From Hanamia caeni (GTDB lineage: Bacteria; Bacteroidota; Bacteroidia; Chitinophagales; Chitinophagaceae), in NCBI RefSeq assembly GCF_003721595.1, contig NZ_RJJR01000025.1, forward strand, positions 1 to 45,053: DNA of 45,053 bases. Reading direction: 5' to 3'. A program made the translations under genes and the position numbers. Below the pieces are notes generated by a model. That model did not search any database and was not told the origin of the DNA. It worked only from the letters and a program-made list of their open reading frames with translations. Position 1 is the first letter of the stretch. Each line of letters begins with the position of its first letter. This document shows, in pieces, positions 34,301 to 41,592 of the stretch.

Positions 34301-34817
34301 CGCGGCAATTTCATATACTGAAGCCCCGGAAACTTTCAAACAATTTTTGAAACAGCGATTCCGCTGGAGCTTTGGGGTGATGCAATGTTTTTGGAAACAC
34401 AGGGACACGATTTTCAATTCAAAGTATAAAAATTTTGGCATGATTGCGATGCCTAATATTTTGATTTATCAAATCATATTGCCTATTCTGGCGCCTCTTG
34501 CGGATTTGATTTTAGTGTTCAGCTTATTAGCAGCCTCTTTTGGAATTGTGGTAGCCAGCATACCCCATATCATACTCTATTATTTTATTTTTACGCTGGT
34601 GGATATCGCCGGAGCTGCCCTTGCCTTCGCTTATGAAAAGGAAAATGCAGTTAAATTAATCTGGATGCTTCCACAAAGATTAGTGTACAGGCAGTTGATG
34701 TATTATATTTTGCTGAAATCTTTTAATAAAGCAATAAAAGGTGAAATACAGTCTTGGGGGGCATTAAAGCGAACAGGCACTGTGAAGGAAGTTGCGGTGG
34801 TGAAAGTTGAAAATTGA
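31338..34817 (+). CDS. GH18 - polysaccharide deacetylase - GT2 fusion membrane protein
   Basis: The 1159-residue protein joins three enzymes. One membrane helix (about 28-48) precedes a GH18-like hydrolase domain (about 110-420; Asp225 and Glu227 in GINVDFEEL). Next is a CE4 NodB deacetylase (about 505-700; D516-D517 in TFDDGP, H567 and H571 in HTFTHH, FRAPYN, LLHDAGG). Then a helix near 735-765 and a processive GT2 synthase (D827 in VDDGS, D878-x-D880, ED970, QRFRW 1006-1010) ending in three or four helices. Both carbohydrate-modifying domains should face the periplasm and the GT2 the cytoplasm. Together they resemble the PgaABC/IcaAB logic for making and deacetylating poly-N-acetylglucosamine. 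The product is inferred, not shown. Confidence 0.9.
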   Translation: MSNNKPTQIFQTDKPTRWKRFKWTGRLLLMIAIFFLVVLGIALYSGSLPNVPNLQAKAREYQSSLDPSNPLVLKNAQNIKYKGFKDFLLNKLKKDSLKKNTKNAFSKVNSLSLIRAAFYTPWNAKLSLDDLEKNADKINTIFPEWLFIDTVTHRLQTRIDSAGLKMMKQNHLRIMPILSNFNSSKKDFDGKLLNKILNDSILQKNFIQQIVDTLSWYQLAGINVDFEELDEKSNAPLTSFQRQLYNALHAKNMLVSMDVEPKNEDYDYKKLSDYNDYIILMAYDEYNGSTGPGPISAQKWIEDALSWTSDRINPEKIILGVGAFGYSWTDGKIDSLPLTYNEAINRAKTVNANIIYDDDSYNLHYSYITQSADDSTDIQNHEVWFTDAATTFNILRFSDEFPTAGTALWRLSSEDPRIWKYYNRSLSNDSLDKHPFNFDSLKTMPVVINSVIFQGEGEVLDILYSPQQGKVSLEIDSSEQLIAEQKYLQLPSGYVIRKFAEDTTVGKGHKLILTFDDGPSAEWTPKILSILERKKVPATFFVIGINAEQNIPLLQREYKDGFEIGNHTFTHHNIAEMSLSRAALEMKLTRLLIESVTGHSTILFRAPYNADSEPQTYDELAPIQRSRDENYLTINESIDPNDWAPGVSADSIVARVIRQEEATNASIILLHDAGGDTREATVEALPRIIDYFKKKGYVFTNVSDLMGKTRDQVMPGVSNARDRWTRKFNFFLAESTYWGGQILFTLFIIGILLSIGRMILMALLASIQKRKEQNAATTFTPFLSGDEENFPLVSIIVPAYNEEVNSIRTINSLLSQNYPKLEIIFVDDGSKDHTFEIVNEHFKQNSKVHVFSKINGGKASALNFGIEKSSGDFVVCIDADTQLKSDAVSLLMQKFDSENVAAVAGNVKVGNEVNMITIWQSIEYITSQNFDRRAFDLLNCITVVPGAIGAFKKEAIISAGGFTTDTLAEDCDLTMRLLRQDYVVRNCTAAISYTEAPETFKQFLKQRFRWSFGVMQCFWKHRDTIFNSKYKNFGMIAMPNILIYQIILPILAPLADLILVFSLLAASFGIVVASIPHIILYYFIFTLVDIAGAALAFAYEKENAVKLIWMLPQRLVYRQLMYYILLKSFNKAIKGEIQSWGALKRTGTVKEVAVVKVEN

Positions 34818-34842
34818 GGATTTGAAATTGAAAAAAAAATAG

Positions 34843-35307
34843 ATGAATAATGTCTTCGGAGAAGTAAGGGAGGAAAAAAATCATGAATACTTTATGAGGC
34901 AGGCGCTCCGTGAAGCCTCAAAAGCATTTGATAAGGATGAAGTGCCTATAGGAGCCGTAATAGTGATGAATAAAAAAATAATCGCACGGGGGTATAACCA
35001 GGTAGAAGCTTTAAAAGATGCGACAGCGCACGCTGAGATTATTGCACTTACATCAGCATTTAATTTTTTAGGCGCAAAATATTTACCTGAGGCAACTATT
35101 TATGTTACCCTGGAACCGTGCGCTATGTGTTGCGGCGCATTATTTTGGAGCAAAATTGCCAGGGTGGTGTATGGCGCATCGGATCCAAAACATGGAGGCA
35201 TTTCTCTTCATAAACGTCTGCTACATCCCAAAACGATAGTTGAAAAAGATGTTCTTTCGCAGGAATGCCTCGGGTTAATCCAAAACTTTTTTATCAAAAA
35301 AAGATAA
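34843..35307 (+). CDS. tadA: tRNA adenosine(34) deaminase
   Basis: This 154-residue zinc deaminase converts A34 to inosine in tRNA-Arg(ACG). The zinc and proton-shuttle motifs HAEI (near residue 66) and PCAMCCGAL (near residue 96) are present, with the TadA-typical VPIGAVIV and SDPKHGG. Guanine and cytosine deaminases share the fold, but the length and these blocks fit TadA. It begins 25 bases after the fusion gene with no terminator between, so it is probably co-transcribed. Confidence 0.92.
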   Translation: MNNVFGEVREEKNHEYFMRQALREASKAFDKDEVPIGAVIVMNKKIIARGYNQVEALKDATAHAEIIALTSAFNFLGAKYLPEATIYVTLEPCAMCCGALFWSKIARVVYGASDPKHGGISLHKRLLHPKTIVEKDVLSQECLGLIQNFFIKKR

Positions 35308-35411
35308 GGCTGGCCTGGAGTTTGCGAAATTGTATGCTGCAATTATTTTACGCAAAGCGGAAACTATTTGCGATATTTTGGGCACAGGCTTATTTTGTGA
35401 TATACATTAAG

Positions 35412-35419
35412 TAAATTTG
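35412..35419 (+). promoter_or_regulatory. -7 box for superoxide dismutase gene
   Basis: TAAATTTG (perfect TAnnTTTG) lies 38 bases before the start codon. The nearest upstream TTTG is about 14 bases away, shorter than usual for a -33 element. Confidence 0.5.
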
Positions 35420-35457
35420 TTACCTACATTTATTAACAATTTAAATCATATTTAATT

Positions 35458-36063
35458 ATGGCATTTACATTACCGGATCTTCCTTACGATTATAACGCAC
35501 TGGAACCCCATATAGACGAAGAGACTATGCATATCCATCATGACAAACATCACCAGGGTTATGTAAATAATCTTAATAAAGCAATAGAAGGTACCGAAAA
35601 CGCCGATAAAACGCTTGAAGAATTAATTAAAAATGCAGGAAGTCTTAGCACGGCCATCCGAAACAATGGCGGCGGACACTGGAATCACAGTTTTTTCTGG
35701 GAAATACTTTCACCAAATGGGGGAGGAAAGCCGGAAGGAAAACTCGCAGCGGCAATTGATGAAGCGTTTGGTTCTTTTGACGCAATGAAAGAAAAATTTA
35801 ATGCTGCCGGAGCTTCCAGATTTGGAAGTGGCTGGGCATGGCTTGGTGCTTCCGGCGGTAAACTGACTATTTGTTCCACCCCTAACCAGGACAATCCTCT
35901 AATGGACGTTGCGGAATGCCAATGTACACCGGTATTAGGCTGCGACGTTTGGGAACATGCTTATTATTTAAAATACAAGAATTTAAGAGGAGATTATTTG
36001 AATGCATTCTGGAACATAGTAAATTGGAAAAAGGCCTCAGAGAATTTCGAAAATGCGAAATAG
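35458..36063 (+). CDS. sod: Superoxide dismutase (Fe/Mn family)
   Basis: This 201-residue enzyme disproportionates superoxide. Metal ligands are visible: His in MHIHHDKHHQGYV, His in NNGGGHWNHSFFW, and Asp/His in CDVWEHAYYLKY. TPNQDNPLM supplies the glutamine position found in Mn-type or cambialistic enzymes, so Mn or mixed use is more likely than Fe only. No signal peptide, so it is cytoplasmic. It has its own promoter box and a strong terminator, so it is monocistronic. Confidence 0.95.
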   Translation: MAFTLPDLPYDYNALEPHIDEETMHIHHDKHHQGYVNNLNKAIEGTENADKTLEELIKNAGSLSTAIRNNGGGHWNHSFFWEILSPNGGGKPEGKLAAAIDEAFGSFDAMKEKFNAAGASRFGSGWAWLGASGGKLTICSTPNQDNPLMDVAECQCTPVLGCDVWEHAYYLKYKNLRGDYLNAFWNIVNWKKASENFENAK

Positions 36064-36085
36064 TTACAATTTTAATGAATGGCAG

Positions 36086-36115
36086 GCCGCCCGGTTTTTC
36101 GGGCGGCTTTTTTTT
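36086..36115 (+). terminator. Terminator of the superoxide dismutase gene
   Basis: GCCGCCCG (36086-36093) pairs with CGGGCGGC (36100-36107) around GTTTTT, followed by eight T. It lies 22 bases after the stop codon. Confidence 0.93.
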
Positions 36116-36309
36116 GATAACAACTTTTTGCCCAAAATAAAAAATCGCAATATTTATGCTTTCACTGCTGCCTTTTACTATGGCATCATTTTATGCGGAT
36201 ATTAATGAAATAATTATAGATTATGATAAAAAAATATGTTGACAGCGATAAAAACTGATAAAGCCAGGCTGAGATATTATGCTAAACTTTTTTAATGGCA
36301 CTGACTTTG

Positions 36310-36422
36310 TGCTGGTCAACATTCAAAAACAGAGAATTTATTTAAAGGCCTGATGAATCGGGTCAAAAAATTATCCCAAGGAAAACCAGCATAACCGGAG
36401 TTCAATTGAGTTCCGGTTTTTT
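36310..36422 (+). ncRNA. Candidate structured RNA ending in an intrinsic terminator
   Basis: TGCTGGT (36310-36316) can pair with ACCAGCA (36385-36391), enclosing a hairpin GGCCTGA-TGAA-TCGGGTC (36348-36365). The closing stem is followed after one base by a terminator, AACCGGA (36393-36399) with TCCGGTT (36412-36418) and T-run. No ORF overlaps and the sod terminator lies 195 bases upstream, so a separate transcript must exist if the terminator is used. I do not recognise the RNA family. No clear TAnnTTTG promoter was found; TGACTTTG (36302-36309) has one mismatch but lies too close to the stem. Confidence 0.35.
36393..36422 (+). terminator. Intrinsic terminator in the sod - SNF2 gap
   Basis: AACCGGA (36393-36399) and TCCGGTT (36412-36418) form a 7-bp stem with a 12-base loop, followed by T to 36422. 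No coding gene ends just before it. Confidence 0.75.
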
Positions 36423-36511
36423 GTTGCTTTACTGCCAGGTAGCCTGCTCAAATTTTGCATATAATATAATAAATCATAATCTCTTTCGTTAATGAGATAT
36501 TAATTTATTGT

Positions 36512-36664
36512 ATGAGCCCCATAACCAATTTCCTGTTTTCCCACGTGCTTTCGCCAAAATTGAAAGTTTTCATTCTAAAAATAGCCCGTCACCCGGATTA
36601 TTATTCAAACTTATATAACAACAAGGCAAAACGAAGATACCGGCATCACAATAATATGTGGTAA
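36512..36664 (+). CDS. Possible small basic protein, 50 residues
   Basis: An ATG at 36512 opens a 50-codon frame (begins MSPITNFLFSHVLSPKLKVF, ends YRHHNNMW). The C-terminal half is rich in Lys, Arg, His and Asn. The frame has a plausible amphipathic N-terminal half (FLFSHVLSPKLKVFILKIA). I do not recognise a family and see no promoter box, so its reality rests on length and composition only. Confidence 0.35.
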   Translation: MSPITNFLFSHVLSPKLKVFILKIARHPDYYSNLYNNKAKRRYRHHNNMW

Positions 36665-36775
36665 GGCATTGCGGAATTTACGGAAGATAAAATCAGGTGA
36701 ATTTGCTATTTGAACAAATATTTAAATGTTTTTATTTTATACTCTTAAATTTTTATTCATTTAAATTCAATTATC

Positions 36776-36910
36776 ATGAAAAACAATGCTTACGAGAGCA
36801 AATCTGCTTTTTCAGTTTTTCTGAAAAATTTTACGAGGAATTTTGTAGCCTTATTTGAATCGGGCAACAAAAGAGATTTCCAAAGGTTAAAAGATTTTAT
36901 AACTTCTTAA
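36776..36910 (+). CDS. Possible small protein, 44 residues
   Basis: An ATG at 36776 opens a 44-codon frame beginning MKNNAYESKSAFSVFLKNFT and ending RLKDFITS. Its composition (regular Lys, Phe, Asn, no rare residues) looks coding and it ends 7 bases before the convergent SNF2 gene. The upstream 60 bases are very AT-rich, as before many starts in this genome. No family recognised. Confidence 0.45.
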   Translation: MKNNAYESKSAFSVFLKNFTRNFVALFESGNKRDFQRLKDFITS

Positions 36911-36917
36911 ATATTTT

Positions 36918-39900
36918 TTAGCTGAATAGATATTCTACATCCTCTTTGGTCAGGCTTTTTACAAAAGACTGATCATCTGAAATCAATTCTTTTGCAAGGA
37001 TACGTTTGCGTTCCTGTAATTTTAGAATTTTGTCCTCAATCGTATCCTTGCAAATCATTCTGTAGGCAAAAATATTTTTTGTTTGACCGATACGGTGCGT
37101 ACGATCTATAGCCTGTTGCTCTACTGCCGGATTCCACCACGGATCCACGATATATACATAATCGGCCGCTGTAAGGTTGAGCCCCACTCCACCCGCTTTT
37201 AACGAGATAAGAAATACGCGGCAATTTTCATTGGTTTGAAAATTCTGAATTGCTTTCTCCCTATCTACAGGGGATGTGCTTCCATCAAAATATTCGAAGT
37301 CGATGCCGTTTTTCGTTAATTCGCTCCTGATAAGCGCAAGCATCCCGAGAAATTGAGAAAACACCAGCGCTTTGTGTTCACCAATATTTTCGGTTATTTC
37401 CCGCATCAGTTCTTCCAGCTTGATGGAATCGTTAGGATATTTTTCTTCTTCATTTAAAATGGCCGGGCTGTCGCAGATCTGGCGTAGTTTCATCAATCCC
37501 TGCAAAATCGTGAGCTGTGAACGGCCGACTCCCTGTTCATCTATTACGCCCAGGATTTTATTGCGATAAGCATTGCGATAGCTGTCGTACACGGCCCTTT
37601 GCGCAGCTTCCATTTCACAAAATAAAATCGTTTCTGTTTTTTCCGGCAAATCCTTCGCTACCTGCTCTTTGGTTCTTCTCAGGATAAAGGGATACAACAA
37701 TTTTTTCAAATGCTCTTTCTGCTCCTGTTCACCGAGTTTATCAATAGGTGTTGAAAATTCATTTCTAAAAAATTCTACTGTGCCGAGCAGACCGGGGTTT
37801 AAAAAATTCATTTGAGCATAAATATCAAACGTATTATTTTGAAGCGGTGTACCGCTCATGCATATACGGTTTTGGGCTTTTAGCAAACAGGCAGCACGCG
37901 TAACCTTGGATGCCGGATTTTTTATCGCCTGTGATTCGTCGAGGATTACGTAATCAAAATTAATTTTCATCAGCATTTGCACATCGCTGCGCAAAGTGCC
38001 GTAGGTAGTGATGATAATATTTTCATTGCCAAAATCTTCTTTGCTTTTGGCGCGGGCATTACCATGATGAATCTGGTGCGAAAGAGAAGGTGTAAACTTT
38101 TGAATTTCGTTTTCCCAATTATATATCAGCGTGGTAGGGCACACCACCAAGGCTCTTAAGTTTCCTTCTCCCTCATAAAAATGCTGAAGAATGCTCAGCG
38201 CCTGCACTGTTTTCCCGAGGCCCATATCATCGGCGAGTATTCCGCCCCACCCTACTGTGCGGAGGTAATTTAACCAGTGAAAACCAGAGAGTTGATAAGG
38301 CCGTAATTTGCCTTCCAAATGAGCAGGAATAGGCACCTCCGGTATACTTTTAAAATTCCGCAGGCGCTCATACTTTTCATCAAGCTCAAAAGACAGCTCA
38401 TTTTCATCACGTTGCTCATACAATTCATCTATCACGCTCAAATGAAACTTTGATAACCGGAGATTATTATTTCTTCCTTCGCCTACTTTAAAAAGCAGCG
38501 CGTATTTTTTTATCCATTCATCGGGCAATATTCCCAATGTGCCATCATTCAATTGCACAAAAGATTGCTTATTGGAAAGCGCCTTTTGAATTTCAACAAT
38601 ACCAATTCTTTGTTCGCCGAAAGCCAGTTCTACTTTGGCATCAAACCAATCCATACCGCTGCTGAGATGAATGTGCGTAGAAGGTTTGGCGGTATTAAAC
38701 CTGAAATTTTTAAGTGCCTCGAATCCATAAACCGGCACTTTCATTTCGTGCATCGCATCCACAAACAGGAAAAACCAATTGTTTTTTAATACATCCACAC
38801 CTTTCAGCACAAGACTTTTATTTTGAGACTGGCTGATAAACTGCGAATGAAGGCTCGCCAGTTTCTCAATAAAATGCCTTTCGGCTTCTGCATTTCGCTT
38901 TACCATCAACACTTTATCATTATCCGGAACAATAATCGTGTCCTTATCACCCGGTTTTACACTGAAACCTTTATAGTTAAAAACCGGCTGGAATAAAAGA
39001 TAATCGCCTTTTTCAATTAGCATCACGCTAATATCAGGCTGGCCTTCTTTTGTTTCTTTAATTAATGATTTATCAAACGAAACAGTATACTCATCTGTAA
39101 GCGGGATTATCATTTCCTTCAAAAGCTGCGGCCATTGCTCCCGGGGGATTTTAAGCGGATTTCTGAATTTTTCCGCAATCAAAACCTGCTCAGATTTATC
39201 CCATAAATACAATGTTTTATCATGCATAAAAAGCAAATCACTTTTCCACTCATTTTCAGAAATGCCGGCCTTCTCATGGCCTAGAACGATTTCTGTTTCC
39301 AGCGTGTAATCGCTATCACCAGGCGCCACTTTAAATTCTATAACAGGAGTAATAGCGGATATATCAACGCGTTCCAGGTTTTGGGTTGAAAAATTTTTGC
39401 CCCGCGGTAAATGAAATACCGGCTTATCCTCATTCTCTTTAAATATCCTTTTGAGCTTTGGATGAATAAACTCTGCCATCAGCATTTTCGTTTCCTGCGG
39501 CAATTCATCTTTTTCATCGTAGATAATATTTTCCCAATAACCACTAAATGGCGAATTGCGATTGAGGTATTTATTAATTTCTACCTGCTGTAGTTTCCTT
39601 CCTAATTGCAGCAATTGTTTATCGCTTTCGCTAAAATCGGAACTATTTATAAATTTTGAAAGATCCAGCTTTTCCATCTTTCCAATGAACTCATTTTCTT
39701 CCCTATTAAATTCACCCTGCACCACATCTACCGACACGAAAGGAAATAATTTTTCATTTGCATTAAACACAAGCGTCAGGTGCTTGGCCACGGTAAATGG
39801 TCTTGAAACGGGCGCAGAAAATTTAGGGCTTTCTTCCACTTCCGTAGCTATTGCTTCTTCATGAACCGGCTTATTTACAGGAGCGGAAATTCTCCTCACC

Positions 39901-40682
39901 GAAGGGTCAATTACCTTTAAAAAAGGCTTGCCATCTTTATATATCCATTCAAATTTTCCCGAAAGGTCATCATTAAGCGTATAGCCATATCCCTGCAGCA
40001 ATTTATTTTTTTCTTTATCCCAGTTGCGGATGCTGTCAAAATAGTTAGGGCCCCAATTATTCAGTAAATGAAGAAATAATGCTGTTTTATGTTTGCAGAG
40101 CAGATGCTCGTCATCATTGCAGGTGCATGAAGTGTCAAAATTCCGTTCCTCATTCTTTTGTAAAATAATATGAAACACCGCACCGTTAACCTCAAGATCA
40201 GCTTCTACCCTTTCATCGGCGGCTATAAGAATATTGCATTTATTCTTTCTTAAAATTTCTTCTGCTTCGGTATAATTTTGCATGCCCGTAAGCATCCTTA
40301 TCATCTTCAGGTCAATAAATTTAATCTTAACAACCGTATGTTTTTGATTAAAAACAGGTGCGCTGTTGCCGGATTCAAGAAGATTTTTATCCACCAGGTC
40401 CTGCAACTGCATTAAAGCCGCTGCTTCGTGGCGACAGATATCACTGATATTATAAGGGCAGGAACAATGAATGGTAAAAGATTTCGGCTCATCATATTTT
40501 TGTATTTGAACCTTATAAAAGGTAGAATAACTATCATCTTTTACCCGAAAAGTCACCGAGTGGATTAGCTCATCGTTGTCAACCAGCTCAACAAAACGCT
40601 GTGAGTAAATCTTTTTGCCCCGGCGAATCACTTCATCAGTTCCAGAATTGTATATGTATTTAATAAAAAAGGGTAGTGCCAA
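36918..40682 (-). CDS. SNF2-family DNA-dependent ATPase with two SWIM zinc motifs
   Basis: The 1254-residue protein has two N-terminal SWIM-type zinc motifs, C73-x-C75-x7-C83-x-H85 and C186-x-C188-x7-C196-x-H198. A long middle region without clear motifs precedes a C-terminal SNF2 helicase core: Walker A DDMGLGKT (Lys824), VILDESQ in place of DEAH, CMSGTPLQNN, LVFSQFLGML, and the closing HRIGQT. The full SNF2 set is intact. Such proteins remodel or translocate on DNA; SWIM motifs bind DNA or proteins. The exact role in Bacteroidota is not established. It is followed by no obvious terminator and faces the small ORF at 36776. Confidence 0.92.
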   Translation of the reverse strand: MALPFFIKYIYNSGTDEVIRRGKKIYSQRFVELVDNDELIHSVTFRVKDDSYSTFYKVQIQKYDEPKSFTIHCSCPYNISDICRHEAAALMQLQDLVDKNLLESGNSAPVFNQKHTVVKIKFIDLKMIRMLTGMQNYTEAEEILRKNKCNILIAADERVEADLEVNGAVFHIILQKNEERNFDTSCTCNDDEHLLCKHKTALFLHLLNNWGPNYFDSIRNWDKEKNKLLQGYGYTLNDDLSGKFEWIYKDGKPFLKVIDPSVRRISAPVNKPVHEEAIATEVEESPKFSAPVSRPFTVAKHLTLVFNANEKLFPFVSVDVVQGEFNREENEFIGKMEKLDLSKFINSSDFSESDKQLLQLGRKLQQVEINKYLNRNSPFSGYWENIIYDEKDELPQETKMLMAEFIHPKLKRIFKENEDKPVFHLPRGKNFSTQNLERVDISAITPVIEFKVAPGDSDYTLETEIVLGHEKAGISENEWKSDLLFMHDKTLYLWDKSEQVLIAEKFRNPLKIPREQWPQLLKEMIIPLTDEYTVSFDKSLIKETKEGQPDISVMLIEKGDYLLFQPVFNYKGFSVKPGDKDTIIVPDNDKVLMVKRNAEAERHFIEKLASLHSQFISQSQNKSLVLKGVDVLKNNWFFLFVDAMHEMKVPVYGFEALKNFRFNTAKPSTHIHLSSGMDWFDAKVELAFGEQRIGIVEIQKALSNKQSFVQLNDGTLGILPDEWIKKYALLFKVGEGRNNNLRLSKFHLSVIDELYEQRDENELSFELDEKYERLRNFKSIPEVPIPAHLEGKLRPYQLSGFHWLNYLRTVGWGGILADDMGLGKTVQALSILQHFYEGEGNLRALVVCPTTLIYNWENEIQKFTPSLSHQIHHGNARAKSKEDFGNENIIITTYGTLRSDVQMLMKINFDYVILDESQAIKNPASKVTRAACLLKAQNRICMSGTPLQNNTFDIYAQMNFLNPGLLGTVEFFRNEFSTPIDKLGEQEQKEHLKKLLYPFILRRTKEQVAKDLPEKTETILFCEMEAAQRAVYDSYRNAYRNKILGVIDEQGVGRSQLTILQGLMKLRQICDSPAILNEEEKYPNDSIKLEELMREITENIGEHKALVFSQFLGMLALIRSELTKNGIDFEYFDGSTSPVDREKAIQNFQTNENCRVFLISLKAGGVGLNLTAADYVYIVDPWWNPAVEQQAIDRTHRIGQTKNIFAYRMICKDTIEDKILKLQERKRILAKELISDDQSFVKSLTKEDVEYLFS

Positions 40683-40821
40683 AAAAGTAAAATTTAGAAT
40701 AAATGCCCGATTACACGATTTCTATTGTGAAAAAAGCAATTTGCAAAAATAAAGAAAATTTAAAAATTGCCGAAGGGCAAACCGTTATTTCGGGAGCGTA
40801 GCCTGAAAATTAAGATAGTTT

Positions 40822-41562
40822 TTAGCCCGCTATGAGCCTACCTGCTGAATACAGGCTGAGTACGTTGGCGTTATCTTCGGTGAGACAAAACTTAATATCT
40901 TCCAGCAAGCCATAATTCATCAAACGATGATAATGGGAAGCGTTTTTTTCTTTCATAAAATTTAAAAGATCGCCATTTGCCTGCAGATAAAGGCTTTCGG
41001 CAATCATCGCGGCATCGCAATTAATATCAAAATGTTGCTTTATCCGGTTTACAACTGCGCCGGCAAAAAGGGTATCTTCAATATTTACCCGGTTTTTCCA
41101 CGCAGCACAGGCCAGCATTACATTTGATTTTTTTTTTACCAGGTAGTCGCAAACAGAAGAAATATTACAGAATGAGCCGGTGATTATAGCATTGGCGTTT
41201 GCAGCCAGCGCTACATGTAGCAATTTAGTGCCGTTGGTGGTGGTAAGCACCAGGGTTTTTCCTTTGATAAAATCCGCAGAATATTGCAGTGGCGTATTTC
41301 CATATTGCAAGCCTTCTGCGATTTTACCATCCCGTTCTCCGGCAGTAATTACTTCCATTTGTTTTCCTAACTTGATACAACCAGCAACGCTATCCACCGG
41401 AATTACTGATTTTGCGCCGTTATACAATGCAGCCGCAATAGTAGAGGTAGCCCTGAGCACGTCAATTATGACCACCGTGCTGTCCGAAATGTCATACAAG
41501 TTTAACAGCGACGGCGACAACACTGTATTTAATGAAGGAATTTCTTTCTTACCTGGTCTCAT
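40822..41562 (-). CDS. comB: ComB-type 2-phosphosulfolactate phosphatase homologue
   Basis: The 246-residue protein matches the ComB family: VVIDVLRATSTIAAALYNGA, ITAGERDGKIAEGLQYGNTP, KTLVLTTTNGTKLL and the CAAWKNRVNIEDTLFAGAVV block. In methanogens ComB removes phosphate from 2-phosphosulfolactate in coenzyme M synthesis; bacterial homologues are common but their substrate is uncertain. The gene contains a run of ten A in the coding strand (41128-41137) that could slip. It follows gcvT by 30 bases on the same strand. Confidence 0.88.
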   Translation of the reverse strand: MRPGKKEIPSLNTVLSPSLLNLYDISDSTVVIIDVLRATSTIAAALYNGAKSVIPVDSVAGCIKLGKQMEVITAGERDGKIAEGLQYGNTPLQYSADFIKGKTLVLTTTNGTKLLHVALAANANAIITGSFCNISSVCDYLVKKKSNVMLACAAWKNRVNIEDTLFAGAVVNRIKQHFDINCDAAMIAESLYLQANGDLLNFMKEKNASHYHRLMNYGLLEDIKFCLTEDNANVLSLYSAGRLIAG

Positions 41563-41592
41563 TAGCAGAAAAATTTGTTTTAAAAGCCGGAT

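Noticed and set aside
36296..36310. Sigma-54-like TGGCAC-N5-TTGT upstream of the structured RNA candidate
   Set aside because: The -12 element has GT instead of the essential GC, and the start would fall inside the closing stem.
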